52,503 bases of DNA from Sulfurovum sp. (lineage in GTDB: Bacteria > Campylobacterota > Campylobacteria > Campylobacterales > Sulfurovaceae), in NCBI GenBank assembly GCA_026983515.1, contig JALWHT010000035.1, positions 13,837 to 66,339 of the forward strand, written 5' to 3'. A model generated the notes under the pieces. It ran no database searches and was not told the DNA's origin. It worked only from the letters and a program-made list of their open reading frames with translations. A program made the translations under genes and the position numbers. Below, piece after piece: positions 47,808 through 52,503 of the stretch. Within the stretch, counting starts at the first letter, position 1; each line of letters begins with the position of its first letter.

Positions 47808-50021
47808 TTAAAGCTCCACGACGGTAATACCGAGATTTCCCGGCATCCGGTAGAACTTCTGTATCTTGGGATGCTTTTTGAGGTACTCCGTCACCAGTTT
47901 CGCCAATACCCCACTGCCTGTCCCGTGGATGATCTGCACTTCGTTCAGACCGTTCACCAGAGCATCGGAGAGAAACTTGTCCACCGTGTCGATGGCTTCA
48001 TCAGCATACATCCCCAAAAGTTTTACCGATACCGTCGCACCACCCTTCTCTACGTGATGTGTCGCCTTTTTAGGCTGTGTGGGCTGCTTTATCTTGGGCG
48101 TCTCCTGCCGTCTTTTGAGCTCTTTGAGCGGTACACGCATCTTCAAGCCGTCTACGATGATGGTGGCGTTGTTGCCGCGAATGGAGAGGAGTTCGCCTTT
48201 GTGGGAACGGTACTTAACCTTGTCACCCTCTTTGAGCGGCTCTCTGGGTATAACCGCCGCCTCTTTGACCTCCACGCTTTTACGTTTATGTGCCTCATTC
48301 AGCAGCCGTCTGCCCTCACTTGATTCTTTTACTTTCAGGGCTTCCCGTGCCTTTTTGGTTGCGGCATTGTACCGGTTTTCCAGTGTGGCAATAGCCTTTC
48401 GGTGCTGTTCTTTGAGCTTCTCTTCCTCTTCAGCGAGTCTCTGCTTCTGCCGCTCAAGCGCTTGAAGCTCACTCTCTACCTGTCCGATCTTTTTGCGCAT
48501 CTCGCGCTCGAGCGAAATGGACTTTTCTATCAGTTCGTTGAGGTTCTCTTTATCCTCTCCATATACCTTTTTGGCTTCACAGACAATAGCAGGCGGCACA
48601 CCGTAGCGCTGCGCCGTTTCAAAGGCGTAACTCTTTCCGATACTTCCCTGCAAAAAGGTGTAGGTAGGCACTCTGCGCTCTTCATCGTAAAGGGCTGCAA
48701 CCAGTTCCACATCATCATCGCTTGCCATCAGGGAAGCCAGACGCTTGTGATGGGTAGTAACAATGAAGTGAATGCCCCTTTTTTTGAGTGCTTCGAGCAT
48801 GACACGAAAGAGCGAAGCAGCCTCATCACTGTCAGTACCCAACTCGATTTCATCCACCCCGACGATGGCGTCCTGCTTCTCAAAGAGTTTGGCAAACTCC
48901 TGCATCCGACCGGCAAAGGTGGAGATGTCGTTCTTGACCGACTGCGGATCGTCAATAACCGCTTCAATGCTCTTGTAGTGCCCTACTTTTGTACGCGCGG
49001 CATCACACTTGAACGGCAGCAGATACTTACTCATATAGACCGCACTCAACAGCGATTTCAGCAGCATCGTTTTACCCCCAGCATTCACCCCGGTAACAAG
49101 CAAAATCGGTTTGTGCATATCAAGCGTGACAGGTACTGGATTCTCTATGGCAGGGTGGGCGAAGTCGTGCAGTGTAATGCGCTTTTCTCTGCCCGGCAGA
49201 ATGAACTCGTACTCTTTGGCACGCGCGAAACTCACCCGTGCCTGATAGTGGTCGAAGCGGTCGTAGGCTTTGTTGACAAACGAGAGGAAGCGCTCCCACT
49301 TGAAAAAAAGTGCCGATATCTCTTTACAGTAGCGCCAGATGAGTTCGGACCGGCTGCTCAGCAGTGCCGCTTCCTTCTCTTTGAGATGGGTCACACTTTG
49401 GGGAATAATGTAGAAAAAACCGCCGGAACTTCGCCCGACCACTGTCGCTTTAATGGCATTGTTAAAACCACCACGCACCAAAAGTGTCTCTTCCCCACTG
49501 TGAAAATGCACCTGCGTATCGACCAGATAGTCACGCAGTTTGGCAGTATGGGTCAGCTTATAGAGGGTTTCTTTAATCTCTGAACGATTACGCTTAATAG
49601 CACGCTCTATGCTGTGCAGTTCAGGATCACGTTCAGGGTTGATCTCACCCTCTTCGGTAAAATACCCCACTACCTCTGCAATCTCGTCAGGTATCTCGAT
49701 CTCGCGTATCCAGCTGCCAAGCGGCTCAGGCAGAGAGAGTGCGTTAAGACGGTTGAAGTAGGAAACCATGGTAACAAAGGCGTAGATCTCCTCAAGCCCC
49801 AGGACACCCTGCTTTTTAATCAGATTCAATTCTCTGTCAAGGTTTGGCACAGGTTTTGGCGGAGGAAACTGTACTGAAGAGAGTGCTTTGATGTAACGGT
49901 GGTGCTGATTGATATCGCCGGGCATCGCCACCGGCTTTTGGCGCGCAAGGAACTGTTTAAATTCCGCGATATATCCGTCCAGATCGAGTTTCTGAACGAT
50001 CGATTTTTCTCTTCTTTCCAA
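47808..50021 (-). CDS. mutS2: MutS2-family ATPase/endonuclease with C-terminal Smr domain
   Basis: LVTGVNAGGKTMLLKSLL Walker A; DAIVGVDEIELGTDSDEAASLFRVML; Smr: LLGMYADEAIDTVDKFLSDALVNGLNEVQIIHGTGSGVLAKLVTEYL. Confidence 0.95.
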   Translation of the reverse strand: MERREKSIVQKLDLDGYIAEFKQFLARQKPVAMPGDINQHHRYIKALSSVQFPPPKPVPNLDRELNLIKKQGVLGLEEIYAFVTMVSYFNRLNALSLPEPLGSWIREIEIPDEIAEVVGYFTEEGEINPERDPELHSIERAIKRNRSEIKETLYKLTHTAKLRDYLVDTQVHFHSGEETLLVRGGFNNAIKATVVGRSSGGFFYIIPQSVTHLKEKEAALLSSRSELIWRYCKEISALFFKWERFLSFVNKAYDRFDHYQARVSFARAKEYEFILPGREKRITLHDFAHPAIENPVPVTLDMHKPILLVTGVNAGGKTMLLKSLLSAVYMSKYLLPFKCDAARTKVGHYKSIEAVIDDPQSVKNDISTFAGRMQEFAKLFEKQDAIVGVDEIELGTDSDEAASLFRVMLEALKKRGIHFIVTTHHKRLASLMASDDDVELVAALYDEERRVPTYTFLQGSIGKSYAFETAQRYGVPPAIVCEAKKVYGEDKENLNELIEKSISLEREMRKKIGQVESELQALERQKQRLAEEEEKLKEQHRKAIATLENRYNAATKKAREALKVKESSEGRRLLNEAHKRKSVEVKEAAVIPREPLKEGDKVKYRSHKGELLSIRGNNATIIVDGLKMRVPLKELKRRQETPKIKQPTQPKKATHHVEKGGATVSVKLLGMYADEAIDTVDKFLSDALVNGLNEVQIIHGTGSGVLAKLVTEYLKKHPKIQKFYRMPGNLGITVVEL

Positions 50022-50085
50022 AAAAGCGCTCTCCCTCTCATAGATTTTGCCGAATTATACTATAAAATTAGATATAATTGTCTAC

Positions 50086-51030
50086 ATGCAACAAGAAAAC
50101 CGATTCATTAGCCAAACATTCAACAAAACCGATCTGATGACAAAAAGTTCACCAAACTGGGTGTATGAGGCAACCTATAAACTGCTTCCCAATGCGTTTG
50201 AAGGCAGCAACAGTATTATTCTGCTGCCGCATATCCAACTTTCATACGCCACCCGAAACGGAGGCATTCTCTACGAAATAGCTTCTCCAAAGGGAACACT
50301 CTCTGTGGGTGTGGTAGAAGAGTTGGAAGACAAGGCCTGCTTCGGACACACCAAACTCAAAGAAGAAAGGGTCGTCGTTTTCGATGATAAAAAACCCTAC
50401 AGCCTGGTGACCAACGGCACTTTCAAAGCTGCTGTTGTCAGCTTTTCAAAAAAGGCATATAGGGAACTTGGCAAAGCACTCTCAAAGCACAACCTTGAAG
50501 CAGTCGAAGACAGTGACAAACGCCTACAAAACGTACTTGAGACCATTTTACAAAACGTTCAGAAAGATCCTTCCATACTTGATGACGAAACAAAAGTCTC
50601 TGCCATGGAAGAAGAGGTGATGCAAACGCTTGCTTCACTGTTTGAAGCACAGACACCGGCACTGCCAAAACTGACCAAGGGAGAAAAGATTGCTCTGCAG
50701 ATCCGTGACCGTATCTACAAGCGTTTGAGTAAAAAAGTCACCATTGCTTCACTTGCAGAAGAATACGACGTGAGCGAACAGACACTTCAAAATGCTTTCA
50801 AGTCACTTTTTGGATTTACACCCAACAAATTTCTGCGAAATCTCAAACTCAACCATGTGAGGAAGGCACTCATCGAAGCCGATCCTGAGGAGAATGCCAT
50901 TATCCACATCGCCAAACGATGGGGCTTTACCCATATGGGTCACTTCTCACGCTACTTTACCGACCTCTTTGGCGAAAACCCTTCGTTAACGCTCAAGAGA
51001 AAAGAGTACAGTAAAGAGGTGACAGAATAA
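50086..51030 (+). CDS. AraC-family transcriptional regulator
   Basis: C-terminal double HTH: TIASLAEEYDVSEQTLQNAFKSLFGFTPNKFLRNLKLNHVRKAL...IIHIAKRWGFTHMGHFSRYFTDLFGENPSLTLK. Confidence 0.92.
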   Translation: MQQENRFISQTFNKTDLMTKSSPNWVYEATYKLLPNAFEGSNSIILLPHIQLSYATRNGGILYEIASPKGTLSVGVVEELEDKACFGHTKLKEERVVVFDDKKPYSLVTNGTFKAAVVSFSKKAYRELGKALSKHNLEAVEDSDKRLQNVLETILQNVQKDPSILDDETKVSAMEEEVMQTLASLFEAQTPALPKLTKGEKIALQIRDRIYKRLSKKVTIASLAEEYDVSEQTLQNAFKSLFGFTPNKFLRNLKLNHVRKALIEADPEENAIIHIAKRWGFTHMGHFSRYFTDLFGENPSLTLKRKEYSKEVTE

Positions 51031-51054
51031 AGTATGAGGCTAAAGCCCATACTT
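51030..51054. terminator. Hairpin between convergent araC-type gene and murC
   Basis: AAGTATG-A-GGC-TAAA-GCC-CATACTT, 10-bp stem with one bulge. Confidence 0.45.
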
Positions 51055-51076
51055 ACAATAACAGGCTTAGACAGGC

Positions 51077-52390
51077 TTACGCCTCGCCGCGTATCTGGTA
51101 GGTAATATCTCCCGCCCCGAAGGCTGTCACAAGTCCCTCCGCATATTCACGGATAACATGACCGTCTTTGATCACTTTTACCACACTGTCCTCTTTGGTG
51201 ACCGTATCCGCCATCAGAAGTTTGTAACGGCTGAACGCCCCTTTGAGGTCGATATCTACTTCCAGCTCTCCCGCTGACCAGATGGGCAGAATGACAAGCT
51301 CGTCCACCCCGTCAAAACACTCTACAAAAGCAGACAGATTGTCAATGGTTCTCGAATATTTGTGCGGCTGCCAAATGACATTGAGCTTTGTAAAGTTACG
51401 CAGTCTTTTGTAATGTTGCAGTGACTGCATCGTCACACGGATTTCGGTAGGGTGATGACCGTAATCATCGATGACCACCATCCCCGGCTGATTCTGCACA
51501 ATGTCAAAACGCTTTTTAATGCCCTTGTAGTGCTTGAGGTTTTCACGAATATTCTCAATATTCTCTCCAAGTTCAAGTGCGGCAAGAATCGCCAGTGCAG
51601 CATCAAGCGCAATATGCTCCCCAAAACCAAATACATCGAATGAACCGTAATCACGCAGGGTAAAACGTGTATGCGGCTCACCGTCAAGCAGGACGAAGTC
51701 AATATCGTGTATCTCTTTTGAGGAGTAGAGTTTGATACTCTCCATATCGAGTGCGGCAAGAAATGGATCTTCCGCATTGATGACACGCACTTTCGCCAGG
51801 GAGAGAAACTTGCGGTACGCGTTGTAGAAACGCTCTTCATCATATTCGTAATACTCCATATGCTCAGGCTCGACGTTGGTTACAATGGCAAGTGCGGGGT
51901 TGGAATTGAGAAAGCTCTCATCGCTCTCATCTGCTTCAAATACCACTTTGTTGTTGGGGTAGTTTCGCACGTTTGAGCCAAACTCTTTGCTGATGGCACC
52001 AATGAGCGCATTGGTTTCGGGCAGCAGCGATGCCAGCATCGCCGAAGTGGTACTCTTGCCGTGCGCACCGCCGACAGCATACACCTCTTTTTCTCCCAAA
52101 ATGAACTTCAATGCTTCTTTGCGGGAAAGCAGTTCAATGCCAAGTTCCTTCGCTCGCTGATATTCGGGATTGTTAGGACGTACCGCAGCAGAGTAAATGA
52201 CCATATCGACACCTTCTACAGCATCGGGATGATGCGGAATAGTGATCTTGGCACCATAGTTTGTCGCCAGATCGTTGGTGATTTCCGTCTGTTTGATGTC
52301 CGACCCGGAGATGATATGTCCGTCATTGTAGAGAAATTTTGCCAGGGCAGACAGTCCTATACCGCCGATGCCGATAAAATGGATTTTCAT
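51077..52390 (-). CDS. murC: UDP-N-acetylmuramate--L-alanine ligase
   Basis: MKIHFIGIGGIGLSALAKFLYNDGHIISGSD; GAHGKSTTSAMLA; VIDDYGHHPTEI. Confidence 0.97.
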   Translation of the reverse strand: MKIHFIGIGGIGLSALAKFLYNDGHIISGSDIKQTEITNDLATNYGAKITIPHHPDAVEGVDMVIYSAAVRPNNPEYQRAKELGIELLSRKEALKFILGEKEVYAVGGAHGKSTTSAMLASLLPETNALIGAISKEFGSNVRNYPNNKVVFEADESDESFLNSNPALAIVTNVEPEHMEYYEYDEERFYNAYRKFLSLAKVRVINAEDPFLAALDMESIKLYSSKEIHDIDFVLLDGEPHTRFTLRDYGSFDVFGFGEHIALDAALAILAALELGENIENIRENLKHYKGIKKRFDIVQNQPGMVVIDDYGHHPTEIRVTMQSLQHYKRLRNFTKLNVIWQPHKYSRTIDNLSAFVECFDGVDELVILPIWSAGELEVDIDLKGAFSRYKLLMADTVTKEDSVVKVIKDGHVIREYAEGLVTAFGAGDITYQIRGEA

Positions 52391-52466
52391 GATGCCTCCA
52401 GATTTTTTTATGCGATTTTAATTAATTGGAATACAAACAACCATAATGAATATAGTTACACCGTAG

Positions 52467-52488
52467 GGTGTTGTCCCCCGACAACACC
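52467..52488. repeat. Palindrome, possible REP-like element or terminator
   Basis: GGTGTTGTC-CCCC-GACAACACC, perfect 9-bp arms. Confidence 0.5.
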
Positions 52489-52503
52489 ATGAATGAAAAA
52501 TGG

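Noticed and set aside
48402-49583. 393-aa + strand ORF opposite mutS2
   Set aside because: Antisense shadow of clear MutS2 coding sequence.

Overview
The window looks like a contiguous chromosome segment from a Sulfurovum-like Campylobacterota bacterium; that assignment is inference from gene content. It is gene-dense, with many 4-bp stop/start overlaps. Left part (- strand): capsule/polysaccharide genes (truncated sulfotransferase with coiled-coil repeats, two-domain GT2 glycosyltransferase, KpsE/T/M-like export). Next comes a TetR-OMF-MFP-RND-MFS efflux operon, then housekeeping genes (RhlE-type helicase, NagZ, DprA, IlvC, NfeD/slipin, Pyk). From about 27.2 to 36.8 kb there is a dense signalling block: HPt, NarL-type RR, histidine kinases, hybrid kinases, SixA, a Roadblock-like protein, PAS, GGDEF/EAL and a single REC. 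The right part carries a DUF1931 histone-fold-like protein, HtpX, RNase R, HolA, rpsF-ssb-rpsR, HisG, CoaX, XerH-like, YfgM/BamB-like, MutS2, AraC and MurC. Main hunt results: (1) a strongly structured candidate sRNA at 19268-19394 with two CCUCCUCC (anti-Shine-Dalgarno) hairpin loops, a 15-bp closing stem, a -10 box and a U-run; (2) a shared 20-bp inverted-repeat site exactly 20 nt upstream of TATAAT at two promoters of the signalling block; (3) a eukaryotic-type arginine kinase; (4) degenerate heptanucleotide tandem repeats at several gene ends, one of which spans the coaX start and puts an ATG in every 7-mer; (5) a DUF1931 histone-fold-like protein beside the signalling block. No tRNA, rRNA or CRISPR was seen. 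All family calls come from recognising motifs by eye; no database search was run.
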